Below are positions 52,868 to 63,646 of a DNA stretch of 64,000 bases, one piece after another. The stretch is from Vibrio ichthyoenteri ATCC 700023 (GTDB lineage: Bacteria; Pseudomonadota; Gammaproteobacteria; Enterobacterales; Vibrionaceae): assembly GCF_000222605.1 (NCBI RefSeq), contig NZ_AFWF01000004.1, positions 1 through 64,000 on the forward strand. The letters run 5' to 3'. The notes beneath the pieces were generated by a model that saw only the letters and a list, made by a program, of their open reading frames with translations, made no database searches and had not been told where the DNA came from. The number at the start of each line of letters is the position of its first letter. The stretch's first letter is position 1. Position numbers and translations under genes: made by a program.

Positions 52868-53554
52868 TTATGAGCGTGACAGCATTACTTCTAATCGAGC
52901 ACCAACACGTTGTGCTTGATCGGCAATACCACCTACCCATTCTAAAATTTTGTACAGGAACATTACATCGATAGGATTCAAATCTTGTTCGATCAACATC
53001 AGTTGTTGGCGAAGTTGGATTTGCATCGCATCAGTGTCATCTTCAATCATGTCCAATTGATTAATCATCTCTGCAACCAGAGTGACTTCACGGCCTTTGA
53101 ATCCTGTCTCCAACAATTCATCCAGCTCATTGATCACTTTCTGTGCTTGTTGTGCCGCGTCTAAACAACGTTTTACATAAGCAATGAAGTTTTCTTGAAG
53201 AGGAGCAGGGATAGACAGTTGGCGGCCATAAACACGACCTGCAATGTCTTTTGCAAGGTTTGCGAGTTTGTCTTGTTGTGTTAGTAGCTCAAGCATATCG
53301 CTACGGTCCACAGGCATAAACAAACCACGAGGAAGTTTCAGACGAATTTCGCGCTTTAGCACATCAGCTTCTTTCTCAAGGTGAGAAATTTGAGCACGAA
53401 TTTCAGATGCTTTTTCCCAGTCTCCTTGCGCACAAACTTCGAAGAAGTTTACAAGGTGAGAACAGCATTCATTTACGCACACAACGTGGCGTTGCAAAGG
53501 CTTAATAGGGGACTTTGCAAATAACCCCATAATTGTATTTACTGGCATGGTCAT
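52868..53554 (-). CDS. DUF47/PhoU-like accessory protein of PiT
   Basis: This 228-residue cytoplasmic, helical protein belongs to the DUF47 (TIGR00153) family, distant relatives of PhoU that accompany PiT transporters and probably gate or regulate them. Features include the basic/acidic helical repeats (HLEKEADVLKREIRLKLP, FMPVDRSDMLELLTQQD). The second ATG (53548, MPVNTIM) is an alternative start. No signal peptide. It lies upstream of the transporter, probably in one operon. Confidence 0.9.
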   Translation of the reverse strand: MTMPVNTIMGLFAKSPIKPLQRHVVCVNECCSHLVNFFEVCAQGDWEKASEIRAQISHLEKEADVLKREIRLKLPRGLFMPVDRSDMLELLTQQDKLANLAKDIAGRVYGRQLSIPAPLQENFIAYVKRCLDAAQQAQKVINELDELLETGFKGREVTLVAEMINQLDMIEDDTDAMQIQLRQQLMLIEQDLNPIDVMFLYKILEWVGGIADQAQRVGARLEVMLSRS

Positions 53555-53754
53555 TCAACCTAATTAATATAACCTATAAATAACATACACCCTTTTGAAG
53601 ATGAAATGTTGAACGATGGCTATAAAGGCGCGCATGGTAACGCATTAAATCTGTCATTAAAACTGTTTTAGATCATCATTAGAGCGATATTTCGCTCTTG
53701 CCGAGTGAGAAATTAGGCAATATCCTGTCTCTATCTGCTTTGAAAGGTATAACT

Positions 53755-55272
53755 ATGGAAACCGAGATAGAACTGAAGTTTTTTGTTTCTCCAGAATTTT
53801 CAGAAACTTTACGTAACAAGATTTCCGAAACAAAGGTCCTTCAGCACAGCTGTCGTGAATTAGGTAACACCTACTTTGACACGCCTGATAACTGGCTGAG
53901 ACAGCATGACATTGGTCTACGCATTCGTCGCTTTGATGAGGTCTATGTTCAAACGGTCAAGACGGCAGGACGAGTTGTCGCTGGTTTGCACCAACGTCCT
54001 GAATATAATGCCGAACATAACTGTAACGATCCAGTGCTTGCCTTACATCCGAGTGATATTTGGCCAAATGGCAAAGACATTGACACGCTACAAAATGAAT
54101 TATCTCCGTTATTTTCGACTAACTTCACGCGTGAGCAATGGTTGGTGTGCATGGCGGATGGCAGTCAAATTGAAGTCGCGTTTGACCAAGGTGTGGTTAT
54201 CTCTGGTGATCTAACCGATACCATCTGTGAAGTGGAGCTTGAGCTTAAATCAGGCCAAACCGATGCTTTATTTACCCTTGCACGCACATTCAGTGATGCC
54301 GGCGGGATGCGCTTAGGTAACCTAAGTAAAGCGGCGCGTGGTTACCGTTTAGCCTTGGGCTATCAAGGTGATCAAGTCAAGCCAATGGCGTTGGTGGATA
54401 CTGATAAAAATGACTCACTAGAATCTTGCCTGATCAACTCGCTAGAACACGCGTTATCTCATTGGCATTACCATGAACAGATCTATTCTGAGCGTGAATC
54501 GATTGATGCGCTGCATGAGATCAAAAATGCCATCAGTTTTATTCGTCAAACCTTCACTATTTTTGGTGATGTGGTACCGAGTAAAGCGAGTGCTCTGATT
54601 CGCCAAGAACTGAAATGGCTGGAACAAGACTTAGCGTGGATAAAGCAGTTCGATTATCTCGATGATTTGTTAGAAGACAAAGGGCATGCGCTGCGTAAAC
54701 TTGATGCTCGCAAGTTCTTGATTAAAGAACTGTCCGACTTGCAACAAGATCTGCCTTCTCGTGAAGAGATGCTTGAGCAATTTAATTCAGCGCGTTACAC
54801 CGCTTTGTTACTTGATCTCAGCCGTTGGATTTTAACGCGCGGCTGGCAGCCATTCTTGGATGACAAATCACGCACTGCGATTTCACAAAACATCTTACCT
54901 TTCTCGGTAGTGCAGTTAGAACGTACTTGGCATGAACTGATGGATGCTTTCCCACCAGAGAAAGAGTTGGTATCGCAAGACTACATCGACCAGCAGTACC
55001 ATTTAATGCGCAACCTTTATACTGGGGTTGGATTTGCTAGCTTGTATGATGCTGATGAACGTAATCGCTTCCGTCTACCTTGGGCCGATCTGCTACAAGG
55101 TATTGATGACTTGCTGACCTTGAAACCATTAAAGCAGTTGGTGGAGAAGTTAGAGGGTGATGAGCGTGAGCAACTTGAACGTTGGTTGTTCCGTCAAGAA
55201 AGCTCAATCTTACATGCTATGGAGCAAACCCGCGCCATCAGCATTGAAGCAGAGCCATACTGGCAAGAGTAA
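53755..55272 (+). CDS. ygiF: CYTH/CHAD inorganic triphosphatase
   Basis: This 505-residue protein resembles E. coli YgiF, a triphosphatase that hydrolyses inorganic triphosphate. The N-terminal CYTH domain begins METEIELKFFV, the ExExK signature, with further acidic/basic residues (GLRIRRFDEVYVQTVK, EVELELKSG); a CHAD helical domain fills the rest (HEIKNAISFIRQTF, HDxxKxxR-like arginines). The ATG at 53755 has AAAGG 7 nt ahead. In E. coli it is upstream of glnE; here a channel gene and a chemoreceptor intervene. Confidence 0.9.
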   Translation: METEIELKFFVSPEFSETLRNKISETKVLQHSCRELGNTYFDTPDNWLRQHDIGLRIRRFDEVYVQTVKTAGRVVAGLHQRPEYNAEHNCNDPVLALHPSDIWPNGKDIDTLQNELSPLFSTNFTREQWLVCMADGSQIEVAFDQGVVISGDLTDTICEVELELKSGQTDALFTLARTFSDAGGMRLGNLSKAARGYRLALGYQGDQVKPMALVDTDKNDSLESCLINSLEHALSHWHYHEQIYSERESIDALHEIKNAISFIRQTFTIFGDVVPSKASALIRQELKWLEQDLAWIKQFDYLDDLLEDKGHALRKLDARKFLIKELSDLQQDLPSREEMLEQFNSARYTALLLDLSRWILTRGWQPFLDDKSRTAISQNILPFSVVQLERTWHELMDAFPPEKELVSQDYIDQQYHLMRNLYTGVGFASLYDADERNRFRLPWADLLQGIDDLLTLKPLKQLVEKLEGDEREQLERWLFRQESSILHAMEQTRAISIEAEPYWQE

Positions 55273-55307
55273 TCACGAGTGTGTTTGCGAGAATGATATT
55301 AAAGAGA

Positions 55308-55335
55308 AGGGAGATCTACGGATCTCCTTTTTTTT
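55308..55335 (+). terminator. ygiF terminator, overlapping channel gene end
   Basis: GGAGATC and GATCTCC pair around TACG, followed by eight T. Part of the stem and the T run (55316-55335) lies inside the convergent channel gene, where it encodes its last residues and stop. Confidence 0.92.
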
Positions 55336-56116
55336 GCTCACTATCTTGGTGAAGCTTATTAATATCTCGGCTCATTCTGCGTTCCAGTTTTTCCAAGCGA
55401 GCAAGAATGGTTTGCTGCTGCTCCAGTAACGCGATCATTTGCTGCTCTTTTTGTTCCGCTTTCATCGCTTGCATGCGAGTTGGTGAGGTGATCATTGAGG
55501 TGATTAAGCCTGAAATCATACCAAACAGTCCAACACCACAAAGAATCACGCCGGAAGCCAGAATTTTACCCGCATCGGTCACCGGGTAGTGATCGCCATA
55601 GCCAACGGTCGATATCGTTACCAAAGCCCACCACAGTGCGTCGCCTCCGGTTTTGATATTGGCATCTGGAGAATGGCCTTCTAGAAACAACATAATGCTT
55701 GAGCCTAACGTCAGCAAGATCACCAGTAACAGCAAAATTGATGCAATGGTGGTCTCTTTGCGGTTGCTAAGAAGTTGCTGAACCACACTTCGGCTAGAGC
55801 GAATAACTAGAATCACTCGCAAAATATGAAATAAGCGGGCGAAACGTAAAGGTTCGATCATCGGCAGGCTGGCGATGAAATCAATCCAATGTCGTTTCAG
55901 AAATTGCATTCGATCTGTGGAACGGATCAAATCAATCGATAGTTGCAGAATAAAAATACTGCAGATGATGAAATCAAGGCCGATAAGAACCTGACGTGTT
56001 TCATGGCTGATCGGGATAAACAATAAGCCCGAGATCACAAATAACGCCATAAAAGAAAGAATTAGTGATAACAAGCTCATCGGCTTCGTGTCGTCTTTGG
56101 TATCATTTCTATTCAT
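55316..56116 (-). CDS. Voltage-gated-type potassium channel protein
   Basis: This 266-residue inner-membrane protein has an N-terminal voltage-sensor-like helical bundle (about 15-125, with an arginine-spaced fourth segment RFARLFHILRVILVIR), then the pore with the selectivity filter STVGYGD at 169-175, and a C-terminal cytoplasmic coiled coil (about 215-260). It resembles Kch-type channels but lacks a RCK domain. Specificity for K+ follows from the filter; gating is unknown. Its 3' end forms part of the ygiF terminator. Confidence 0.9.
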   Translation of the reverse strand: MNRNDTKDDTKPMSLLSLILSFMALFVISGLLFIPISHETRQVLIGLDFIICSIFILQLSIDLIRSTDRMQFLKRHWIDFIASLPMIEPLRFARLFHILRVILVIRSSRSVVQQLLSNRKETTIASILLLLVILLTLGSSIMLFLEGHSPDANIKTGGDALWWALVTISTVGYGDHYPVTDAGKILASGVILCGVGLFGMISGLITSMITSPTRMQAMKAEQKEQQMIALLEQQQTILARLEKLERRMSRDINKLHQDSEQKKGDP

Positions 56117-56220
56117 ACGAGGCTCAAAATAATTATTGGTACTAGCACTAAAGTACCAGAGGGGTGAGCAGTAGTAACTTTATTCTATTTTAGAATATAT
56201 GACTTAGCGGAGAACTAACA

Positions 56221-57477
56221 ATGACGACACTGGCATTCAAGCCGTGGGAACGAGTGATTACGGATATTCGACTGGTTCCAAAAATGGCATTGCTGATGGT
56301 GTTCAGTACCTTACTGATCGTCGGCAAACAGCTATGGGACGCAAATACGTTCTACGATTCACTTCTGATGGTCACTGACAGCGCTGAAGTCGCTCGTGAA
56401 CATTATGAAGCTTACCTAGTACAGGTAGTATGGCAAACCATGCTGCTTATTGGGGTTTTTGTCGTTCTTTTGTTATTTGCTGCGCGAGTGATGCTGCGCC
56501 AAACTCATTATCTAAATGAAGCGATCAAAAAGATGGCCAGTGGCGATCTTTCCTCTCCGATTTTGCTGCAATGCAAAGACGAATACGGTGATGTAGCACG
56601 CGAGTTAGAAAAAACCCGCTCTCAATTGCAAGAGTTGATTAAGGTGCAATGGAATTCATCACAGGAGTTAGCTGGCCTGACTGAAGTGATGACGTTGAGC
56701 ATGTCGGAAACCAAAGAGTCGGCGCAAGAAGAGTTTGAAGAGATCGACCAGCTAGCAACGGCGATGAGTGAGATGACTTCAACCGTTCAAACGGTGGCGG
56801 ATCACGCGCAAAATGCTTCAGCATTGACAGAAAGTGCTTCTAGCCAAGCGGCGACGGGACAGCGCTTTGTGCAAGATACCGTGAGTAAGATCAGCGAGCT
56901 TTCACAAGATATTTCAGCCTCTGCTCAAGCGGTGAATCAAGTCGAAGAAAGCGTTGATGCGATTGGCAGTGTCGTGGGGACCATTCAAGGTATTTCTGAG
57001 CAAACAAACTTGTTGGCATTAAACGCAGCGATTGAAGCGGCGCGTGCTGGTGAAGCGGGTCGTGGCTTTGCGGTTGTTGCTGATGAAGTTCGTAACCTGG
57101 CTCAACGCACTCAGCAAGCCACCATTGAGATTCAAGAGATGATCTCTCAGTTGCAATCAAGCGCAAGTTCAGCGGTTGATTTGATGGAAAAAAGCGTCGT
57201 GGAAGCGGCAGAAGGTGTTGAGCTGGTGACAAACGCGGGTACTGAGCTGGATGGTATCGTATTGCAAGTCAATCAAATCAATGACATGAACTTCCAAATT
57301 GCCACAGCGGCAGGTCAACAAAGCAGTGTCGCCGAAGAGATGAACCAAAATCTAACCAACGTACGTGAACTGGTGGAAGCCTCTGTGACCGTGGTCGGGG
57401 ATCTATTGGAAACCTCAGAGATCATGCAGCAAAATGCCGAAGAGTTGGATAAGAAGATCAGTGCATTTAGAGTGTAA
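56221..57477 (+). CDS. Methyl-accepting chemotaxis protein
   Basis: This 418-residue chemoreceptor has two N-terminal transmembrane segments (about 22-39 and 69-90) with only a short stretch of about 30 residues between them, so no sizeable periplasmic sensor domain. A HAMP-like region (about 91-143) and a signalling domain follow, with the hairpin tip [21 protein letters not shown]-type sequence near residues 260-280. No C-terminal CheR-binding pentapeptide is seen. Ligand is unknown; the tiny sensor loop suggests it may sense membrane state, energy or intracellular cues. Confidence 0.92.
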   Translation: MTTLAFKPWERVITDIRLVPKMALLMVFSTLLIVGKQLWDANTFYDSLLMVTDSAEVAREHYEAYLVQVVWQTMLLIGVFVVLLLFAARVMLRQTHYLNEAIKKMASGDLSSPILLQCKDEYGDVARELEKTRSQLQELIKVQWNSSQELAGLTEVMTLSMSETKESAQEEFEEIDQLATAMSEMTSTVQTVADHAQNASALTESASSQAATGQRFVQDTVSKISELSQDISASAQAVNQVEESVDAIGSVVGTIQGISEQTNLLALNAAIEAARAGEAGRGFAVVADEVRNLAQRTQQATIEIQEMISQLQSSASSAVDLMEKSVVEAAEGVELVTNAGTELDGIVLQVNQINDMNFQIATAAGQQSSVAEEMNQNLTNVRELVEASVTVVGDLLETSEIMQQNAEELDKKISAFRV

Positions 57478-57498
57478 TCTCACAGACTGAGTCAATAG

Positions 57499-57527
57499 AC
57501 GCCTGCTAACAATTAGCAGGCGTTTTT
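57499..57527 (+). terminator. Terminator after chemoreceptor gene
   Basis: ACGCCTGCTAA pairs with TTAGCAGGCGT and is followed by TTTTT. Confidence 0.92.
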
Positions 57528-57617
57528 TATTGTGTAAAGTTTGCTATAACTAGCGCTTAGAAGCCGCAATTCAAGCTCAGATAAGACATCTCAGCCAGTA
57601 AATCACAAGGAAGCCCC

Positions 57618-60458
57618 ATGCCATTGCCTGAAAACCTCTTGGCCACCTCTCAATCAGCGCTTGCTCAATTGGAAGAGTATCAACTGGAACAACATTGGCC
57701 TGCTGACATTTACCAACAATTGGAATACGTCGCAGGGCTAAGTCCATTTGTCATCGAAGCTTTAGCCCGAGATGAAACACTGCGCCAAACTTTGCCGAGC
57801 ATGTTGAATGAACCACAACGTTGTGACGGTTATCGTCAACAGCTTGCTGCCGCGCTGGTGGATTGCCATGATGAAGTGACCGGGCAGCGAATACTGCGCC
57901 AGTTCCGCAATCGCGAGATGAGTTATATCGCATGGCGTGATTTCAATGCCACTTGGCCATTAGAGCAAAGCCTCAAGCATCTTTCTTATCTTGCTGAAGC
58001 GATGATCTTTGAGACCTATCAATGGCAATACAAAGCCTGTTGTGAGCAATGGGGAACGCCGTGTAACGATCAAGGTCAAGCGCAACCGATGCTGATCATC
58101 GGTATGGGCAAACTGGGTGGCGGTGAACTGAATTTCTCGTCTGATATCGATTTGATTTTTACTTACCCTGAAAACGGTGAGACTCAAGGGACTCGCCGCA
58201 GTATTGCCAATGCTCAGTTCTTCACTCGTTTAGGGCAACGGATCATTAAAGCGCTCGATCAGCAAACCTTTGATGGCTTTTGTTATCGTGTCGATATGCG
58301 CTTGCGTCCATTTGGTGACAGCGGTCCACTAGTAATGAGTTATGCCGCATTAGAAGATTATTACCAAGAGCAAGGGCGCGATTGGGAACGTTACGCCATG
58401 ATTAAAGCGCGTGTCATGGGCAGTGAAATGTATCCGCAGTATCAAGAGCTGCGTAAGATGCTGCGTCCTTTTGTCTTCCGTCGCTATATCGATTTTAGTG
58501 CGATCCAATCCTTACGCCGAATGAAATCGATGATCAGCAGTGAAGTGCGTCGTCGTGGGCTGACCAATAACATTAAGCTCGGTGCTGGCGGTATTCGTGA
58601 AATTGAATTTATTGCTCAAGTATTCCAATTAATCCGCGGTGGTCGAGAGCCAAGCTTACGTCAACGTGGCTTATTGGTGACACTCGAAGCAATTGATGAG
58701 TTAGAACTGCTGAATAAGCAAGAAACCACCCATCTGACTGCGGCATACAAGTTTTTACGTCGTTTAGAAAACCTCTTGCAGGCGATGGCGGATAAGCAAA
58801 CGCAAACCTTGCCAGAAAATGAGTTAGAACAGTGGCAATTAGCAACCGCGATGGGCTACTCGGATTGGAACGCAATGCTCAATGATGTCCGCCAGCATAT
58901 GGATAACGTCCATCAGGTCTTCATTCACTTAATCGGCGATGATGAAGAAGAGCAGACCGAAGTGGCCAAACACTTCCAAGAGCTGTGGGATATGGCGCAT
59001 AAAGCGGATGTGATTGAGCAGATCCTCGCTCATGACCTGCAGTTAGAAGAAAGTGTCGAATTAGCCAAGACCATCATTCAGTTTAAGAGCGATTTGGCGA
59101 AAAAAACCTTGGGCCCACGCGGCCGCGAGGTGTTAAATCGCCTAATGCCGAAAATATTCCAAGCCATTTTTGCTCATCAAGATGCAAAATTTGGCTTATC
59201 GCGAGTGCTGCACTTATTGCATAAAATCGTCACACGAACCACTTACCTAGAATTACTTGATGAACATGAAGCGGCGTTAACGCAATTGGTCCGCTTGTGT
59301 ACTGCCAGCCCAATGATTTCAGAACAGTTGGGTCGTTATCCGATTTTGTTGGATGAGCTGATTGATCCGCAACAGCTGTATAACCCTGTTCCGCTTGATT
59401 CTTACCGCACCGAACTGCGTGATTATTTGGCGCGCATACCTGAAGATGATATGGAGCAGCAGATTGAAGCGTTGCGCCAATTCAAGCAGATTTGTATTTT
59501 ACGTATTGCAGCGGCTGATATTGCTGGTGTGTTGCCGGTGATGAAAGTGAGTGATCACTTAACCTATTTATCGGAAGCGATTGTCGAATCGGTGGTTAAT
59601 CAAGCATGGCTGCAAATGAGCGAGAAATATGGCCAGCCAAATCATCTCAAAGATCGTGATGGTAAAGGTTTTGCCGTGGTCGGTTATGGCAAAGTAGGTG
59701 GTTGGGAGCTCGGTTATAACTCAGACCTTGATATTGTCTTTATGCACGATTGTCCCGCCAGTGCGTATACCGATGGTAAGAAAGAGATTGATGGTCGTCA
59801 GTTCTATTTGCGCCTCGCTCAACGTATCATCCATATTTTCTCAATCCGCACCGCATCAGGCATTCTTTACGAAGTGGACACTCGCTTACGTCCTTCTGGC
59901 GTCTCAGGCTTATTGGTGAGCCCAACTGATGCGTTTGAAGAGTATCAGCGCAAAGAAGCTTGGACATGGGAGCATCAAGCCTTAGTGCGTGCACGGATGA
60001 TTTATGGCGATGGGCAATTGCAGCAGGCATTTGCTCAAATTCGTCATGCGATTTTAACCTTGCCGCGTGACAGTGATGAGTTAAAAAAACAAGTGGTCGA
60101 TATGCGAGTTAAAATGCGTGACCATTTAGGCGGAAAAAAAGCGGGACGCTTTATGCTCAAGCAAGATCCGGGCGGTATTACCGATATCGAGTTTCTCGCT
60201 CAATACTTGGTTCTCAACTACAGTCATCAAAAGCCGAAGTTGACGCGTTGGTCAGATAACGTGCGTATTTTTGAGTCTTTGATTGCGCAAGGTATTATGG
60301 ATGAATCGCAAGCCTTGGCGGTAACAGATGCCTATACCATGATGCGCGATCAGATCCATCATCGTAACCTACTCAATCTTGATACCGACTTGGCTGAAGA
60401 TAAATTTGTCCAAGAGCGCGCTTTAGTCGTCGATGTATGGCAACAGTGGTTAGAATAG
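57618..60458 (+). CDS. glnE: Glutamine synthetase adenylyltransferase/deadenylylase
   Basis: GlnE adds and removes AMP on glutamine synthetase in response to PII, setting nitrogen assimilation. The 946-residue protein has two nucleotidyltransferase domains: the N-terminal deadenylylase with [20 protein letters not shown] and the C-terminal adenylylase with [20 protein letters not shown], each followed by its own helical domain. AAGGAAGCCCC precedes the ATG. It is followed by hldE after 141 nt. Confidence 0.97.
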   Translation: MPLPENLLATSQSALAQLEEYQLEQHWPADIYQQLEYVAGLSPFVIEALARDETLRQTLPSMLNEPQRCDGYRQQLAAALVDCHDEVTGQRILRQFRNREMSYIAWRDFNATWPLEQSLKHLSYLAEAMIFETYQWQYKACCEQWGTPCNDQGQAQPMLIIGMGKLGGGELNFSSDIDLIFTYPENGETQGTRRSIANAQFFTRLGQRIIKALDQQTFDGFCYRVDMRLRPFGDSGPLVMSYAALEDYYQEQGRDWERYAMIKARVMGSEMYPQYQELRKMLRPFVFRRYIDFSAIQSLRRMKSMISSEVRRRGLTNNIKLGAGGIREIEFIAQVFQLIRGGREPSLRQRGLLVTLEAIDELELLNKQETTHLTAAYKFLRRLENLLQAMADKQTQTLPENELEQWQLATAMGYSDWNAMLNDVRQHMDNVHQVFIHLIGDDEEEQTEVAKHFQELWDMAHKADVIEQILAHDLQLEESVELAKTIIQFKSDLAKKTLGPRGREVLNRLMPKIFQAIFAHQDAKFGLSRVLHLLHKIVTRTTYLELLDEHEAALTQLVRLCTASPMISEQLGRYPILLDELIDPQQLYNPVPLDSYRTELRDYLARIPEDDMEQQIEALRQFKQICILRIAAADIAGVLPVMKVSDHLTYLSEAIVESVVNQAWLQMSEKYGQPNHLKDRDGKGFAVVGYGKVGGWELGYNSDLDIVFMHDCPASAYTDGKKEIDGRQFYLRLAQRIIHIFSIRTASGILYEVDTRLRPSGVSGLLVSPTDAFEEYQRKEAWTWEHQALVRARMIYGDGQLQQAFAQIRHAILTLPRDSDELKKQVVDMRVKMRDHLGGKKAGRFMLKQDPGGITDIEFLAQYLVLNYSHQKPKLTRWSDNVRIFESLIAQGIMDESQALAVTDAYTMMRDQIHHRNLLNLDTDLAEDKFVQERALVVDVWQQWLE

Positions 60459-60465
60459 CAATAGA

Positions 60466-60534
60466 TATGATACCTAAGTGATTTTAGTGAGCCTAACAAG
60501 CTCGGAATACTTATCTAGAAGTGACTTGGGTATA
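60466..60534. repeat. Dispersed repeat (copy 3) in inverted arrangement
   Basis: The glnE-hldE gap holds ATACCTAAGTGA near 60470 and AAGTGACTTGGGTA at 60519-60532. The two ends are nearly inverted copies of one another, so the 60-70 bp between them reads as a palindromic element. The right end is identical over 14 nt to copy 2. Confidence 0.6.
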
Positions 60535-60599
60535 CAAAGGTTTAGGCGGTCAAAACCCTATGATAAACTTTGGCCAGATATACATATTGGAGATCCATA

Positions 60600-62030
60600 A
60601 TGAAACCAATCCTACCTGACTACAGTCAAGCAGGCGTTCTTATTGTCGGTGACGTAATGTTAGACCGCTATTGGCATGGCCCTACGGGCCGCATTTCGCC
60701 AGAAGCGCCTGTTCCTGTAGTGAAAGTAGAAAATAACGAAGAGCGACCAGGTGGTGCGGCTAACGTCGCGATGAATATTGCATCACTGGGTGGAAATGCT
60801 CATATCGTCGGGTTAACAGGGAGCGATGAACCAGCGAATGTACTGAGTGAAACACTCTCAGCATTGAAAGTGAAGTGCGACTTTGTTTCGCTTCCAGATT
60901 TTCCGACTATTACTAAGCTACGTGTGCTAAGTCGTGGTCAACAACTGATTCGTTTGGATTTTGAAGAAAAGTTTGAAAACGTTGATTCGGCGCTGATTTT
61001 AGAGCGCATGGAACAAGCATTACCAAACGTTAAATCAGTGGTGTTATCGGATTACGATAAAGGCGCATTAGAGCATGTGCAGTTGTTTATTCAAAAAGCA
61101 CGCGCAGCCGGTGTTCCGGTGTTTATTGATCCGAAAGGCGCTGATTTTGAACGCTATCGTGGTGCAACCTTGCTAACCCCAAATATGGCAGAGTTCGAAC
61201 TGGTCGTTGGTAAAGTTAAATCAGATCAAGAGTTAGTTGAGAAAGGTTTGGCGCTGATTGAGCAATTTGATTTTGAAGCGCTATTGGTGACTCGCAGCGA
61301 ACATGGCATGACGTTACTGCGTCGTGGTGAAGAACCGTTCCATCTGCCAACTCAAGCGAAAGAAGTGTTTGACGTCACCGGTGCAGGGGATACGGTTATC
61401 TCTGTACTAGCAGCTTCAGTTGCGGCGGGTAAACCTCTTGATCAATCGTGTGCATTGGCGAATGCGGCGGCGGGTGTTGTTGTCGGTAAGTTGGGTACCT
61501 CAACCCTATCTACGATTGAACTTGCAGAAGCAATTCATGGTAGCCATGATACCGATTATGGTGTTATTTCTGAGCAAGGCTTGATTGAAGCGGTGAAGAA
61601 AGCGCAATCGCGCGGCGAGAAAGTCGTGATGACCAATGGTTGCTTTGATATTTTGCATGCTGGTCATGTTTCTTATCTAAACCATGCAGCGCAATTAGGT
61701 CAACGCCTGATTGTGGCGGTAAACACCGATGAGTCAGTGAAGCGCTTGAAAGGTCCTGGTCGTCCAGTTAACCCAACGGATCGCCGTATGGCGGTATTGG
61801 CAGGTCTAGGCGCTGTCGATTGGGTGGTTCCATTCACTGAAGATACACCACAACGTTTGATTGCTGCAGTATTACCGGATCTGCTGGTTAAAGGCGGCGA
61901 TTACAAACCAGAAGAAATTGCTGGTGGTGCTGAAGTGATCGCTAATGGCGGCGAAGTGAAAGTTCTGAACTTTGAAGATGGCTGTTCAACCAGCGAAATC
62001 ATCAATGCGATTAAGGGTGGTAAAGGCTAA
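60600..62030 (+). CDS. hldE: Bifunctional heptose kinase/adenylyltransferase
   Basis: HldE makes ADP-D-glycero-beta-manno-heptose precursors for LPS core. The 476-residue protein has an N-terminal ribokinase-like domain ([34 protein letters not shown], to about residue 320) and a C-terminal cytidylyltransferase-like domain with [21 protein letters not shown] lies 7 nt before the ATG at 60600; ten upstream in-frame codons are excluded. Confidence 0.96.
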   Translation: MKPILPDYSQAGVLIVGDVMLDRYWHGPTGRISPEAPVPVVKVENNEERPGGAANVAMNIASLGGNAHIVGLTGSDEPANVLSETLSALKVKCDFVSLPDFPTITKLRVLSRGQQLIRLDFEEKFENVDSALILERMEQALPNVKSVVLSDYDKGALEHVQLFIQKARAAGVPVFIDPKGADFERYRGATLLTPNMAEFELVVGKVKSDQELVEKGLALIEQFDFEALLVTRSEHGMTLLRRGEEPFHLPTQAKEVFDVTGAGDTVISVLAASVAAGKPLDQSCALANAAAGVVVGKLGTSTLSTIELAEAIHGSHDTDYGVISEQGLIEAVKKAQSRGEKVVMTNGCFDILHAGHVSYLNHAAQLGQRLIVAVNTDESVKRLKGPGRPVNPTDRRMAVLAGLGAVDWVVPFTEDTPQRLIAAVLPDLLVKGGDYKPEEIAGGAEVIANGGEVKVLNFEDGCSTSEIINAIKGGKG

Positions 62031-62055
62031 GCGGCCTGAATCATACTCTCGACCA

Positions 62056-62084
62056 AGACGCTCATCATTGATGGGCGTTTTTTT
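62056..62084 (+). terminator. hldE terminator
   Basis: ACGCTCATC pairs with GATGGGCGT (one wobble) and is followed by TTTTTT. Confidence 0.92.
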
Positions 62085-62142
62085 ATTCTCAATTTCTCTT
62101 TTCTCGATTCTCCTTGTTTCTTTCTGGAATATAAAAGCCAAA

Positions 62143-62167
62143 AAAAAGGAGCCATAAGCTCCTTTTT
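62143..62167. terminator. Terminator of arcA (bidirectional)
   Basis: AAAAAGGAGC and GCTCCTTTTT form a perfect stem around a 5-nt loop with T runs on both strands; it lies 20 nt beyond the arcA stop. Confidence 0.92.
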
Positions 62168-62186
62168 CGCATCTTGAGAAGAGTGA

Positions 62187-62903
62187 TTAGTCTTCTAGTT
62201 CACCACAAAAACGGTAACCTTCACCGTGGATTGTAGCGATGATTTCTGGCGTACCAGAAACTGACTCGAAATGCTTACGAATACGACGGATCGTTACGTC
62301 AACAGTACGATCGTGTGGCTTAAGCTCACGACCAGTCATCTTCTTAAGAAGATCAGCACGAGTTTGAATCTTGCCTGGGTTCTCACAGAAGTGCAGAAGT
62401 GCACGGAACTCTGAACGAGGTAGCTTGTAGCTTTCTGCACTTGGGCTAACCAAAGAACGGCTGTTGATGTCTAGTACCCAACCGTTGAACTGGTATTTTT
62501 CTACGCTGCGCTTTTCTTCTTGAACAGCACTAGAGTTCATTGAACGGTTTAATAGGTTACGAGCACGGATAGTCAGTTCACGTGGGTTGAATGGCTTAGT
62601 GATGTAGTCATCAGCGCCGATTTCAAGACCAAGGATTTTGTCTACTTCGTTATCGCGACCGGTTAGGAACATAAGAGCAACATTCGCTTGCTCACGTAAT
62701 TCACGTGCAAGCAAAAGACCATTCTTACCTGGAAGATTGATATCCATGATCACCAAGTTGATCTGACTTTCTGTCAGAATGTGGTGCATCTCTTCACCGT
62801 CACTGGCCTCGAAAACAGCGTATCCCTCTGCTTCAAAAATACTCTTTAGAGTGTTACGAGTTACTTGCTCATCTTCTACAATCAGAATCTGCGGGGTTTG
62901 CAT
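62187..62903 (-). CDS. arcA: Aerobic respiration response regulator ArcA
   Basis: ArcA is the OmpR-type response regulator that, phosphorylated by ArcB under low oxygen, represses respiratory genes. The 238-residue protein has a receiver with acidic pocket (VEDEQ, Asp11) and phosphoacceptor Asp54 in [12 protein letters not shown], Lys near [11 protein letters not shown], and a C-terminal winged helix ([32 protein letters not shown]). A perfect FNR-type box lies 254 nt upstream; arcA is FNR-activated in E. coli. Confidence 0.97.
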   Translation of the reverse strand: MQTPQILIVEDEQVTRNTLKSIFEAEGYAVFEASDGEEMHHILTESQINLVIMDINLPGKNGLLLARELREQANVALMFLTGRDNEVDKILGLEIGADDYITKPFNPRELTIRARNLLNRSMNSSAVQEEKRSVEKYQFNGWVLDINSRSLVSPSAESYKLPRSEFRALLHFCENPGKIQTRADLLKKMTGRELKPHDRTVDVTIRRIRKHFESVSGTPEIIATIHGEGYRFCGELED

Positions 62904-63218
62904 TGGCGGTACCTAAACTTGTGAAAAAAATGTATTAATAGAATAAATTCTAGGCAAAAACATTACTTACAGGTAATTTGATTTTGATATAAAACAAAGT
63001 GTGTTCCCAAACACATCTTTGAATGCCCGCCATCCTTGGTGTTACTTTCTTTCAAAAGAGGTTCCTTGCCCTGATTTATGCTATTAGGCGTTGAAACGGA
63101 TTTTATATAGTTAACAGCATGCTAACAACGTCCAAATGTTAATTCCATTCACTTTGTTGATTTATATCAAGAGATCGAATGTAACAAATATTAATGGCAA
63201 CCGGCAAATGTAAAATTA
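62904..63218. other. arcA to DUF3293 divergent intergenic region
   Basis: A 315-bp AT-rich gap without a gene. It holds the FNR-type box at 63157-63170 and several T/A-rich stretches. GTTAACAGCATGCTAAC around 63110-63126 is a near-palindrome. arcA and the DUF3293 gene both read away from it. Confidence 0.5.
63157..63170. promoter_or_regulatory. Predicted FNR box
   Basis: TTGATTTATATCAA is a perfect match to the FNR consensus TTGATNNNNATCAA. It is 49 nt before the DUF3293 start and 254 nt from arcA, so either or both could respond to oxygen. Confidence 0.7.
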
Positions 63219-63617
63219 ATGATTGGTGCAATGATGGACGCTCATTTGTGGCAAATTTACTGTGATCCTTACTTCAAAATTGACAAAATGTTCAACCTTA
63301 ATGACTTTGTTGTCATTACGGCGAGCAACCCGCAAAGTTATAAGCTGTCAGATCATGAAAATAGCATAAGAAATAAGCACTTGAGCTGCGATTTGAGCAA
63401 TTTTACACTTCATGAAATATGGGTGGGTGATGGTGATTTTGACTGGTTTGAGGCGAGTTTTGCCGTAGAAATACCGCTTCCATTCGCGATCGAGTTGGCG
63501 CATAAATATCAGCAGAACGCGATTTATTTTGTGCAAGATGGGCAGCTCTTTTTACTCTCTTGCCATGCAGATAGAACCCAAATCGATCTAGGAGAGTGGC
63601 GGTATCGATTGAGATAA
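63219..63617 (+). CDS. DUF3293 family protein
   Basis: This is a 132-residue protein with the DUF3293 pattern: [13 protein letters not shown] at the start, FVVITASNP, then [24 protein letters not shown] and a [17 protein letters not shown] segment. No signal peptide or membrane segment is seen. Function is unknown. Starts at 63219, 63231 and 63234 are all possible; none has a strong ribosome binding site. It is followed 29 nt later by the RraA-like gene. Confidence 0.72.
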   Translation: MIGAMMDAHLWQIYCDPYFKIDKMFNLNDFVVITASNPQSYKLSDHENSIRNKHLSCDLSNFTLHEIWVGDGDFDWFEASFAVEIPLPFAIELAHKYQQNAIYFVQDGQLFLLSCHADRTQIDLGEWRYRLR

Positions 63618-63646
63618 GAATTCACATTAGCTTCATGGAGGAAAGC

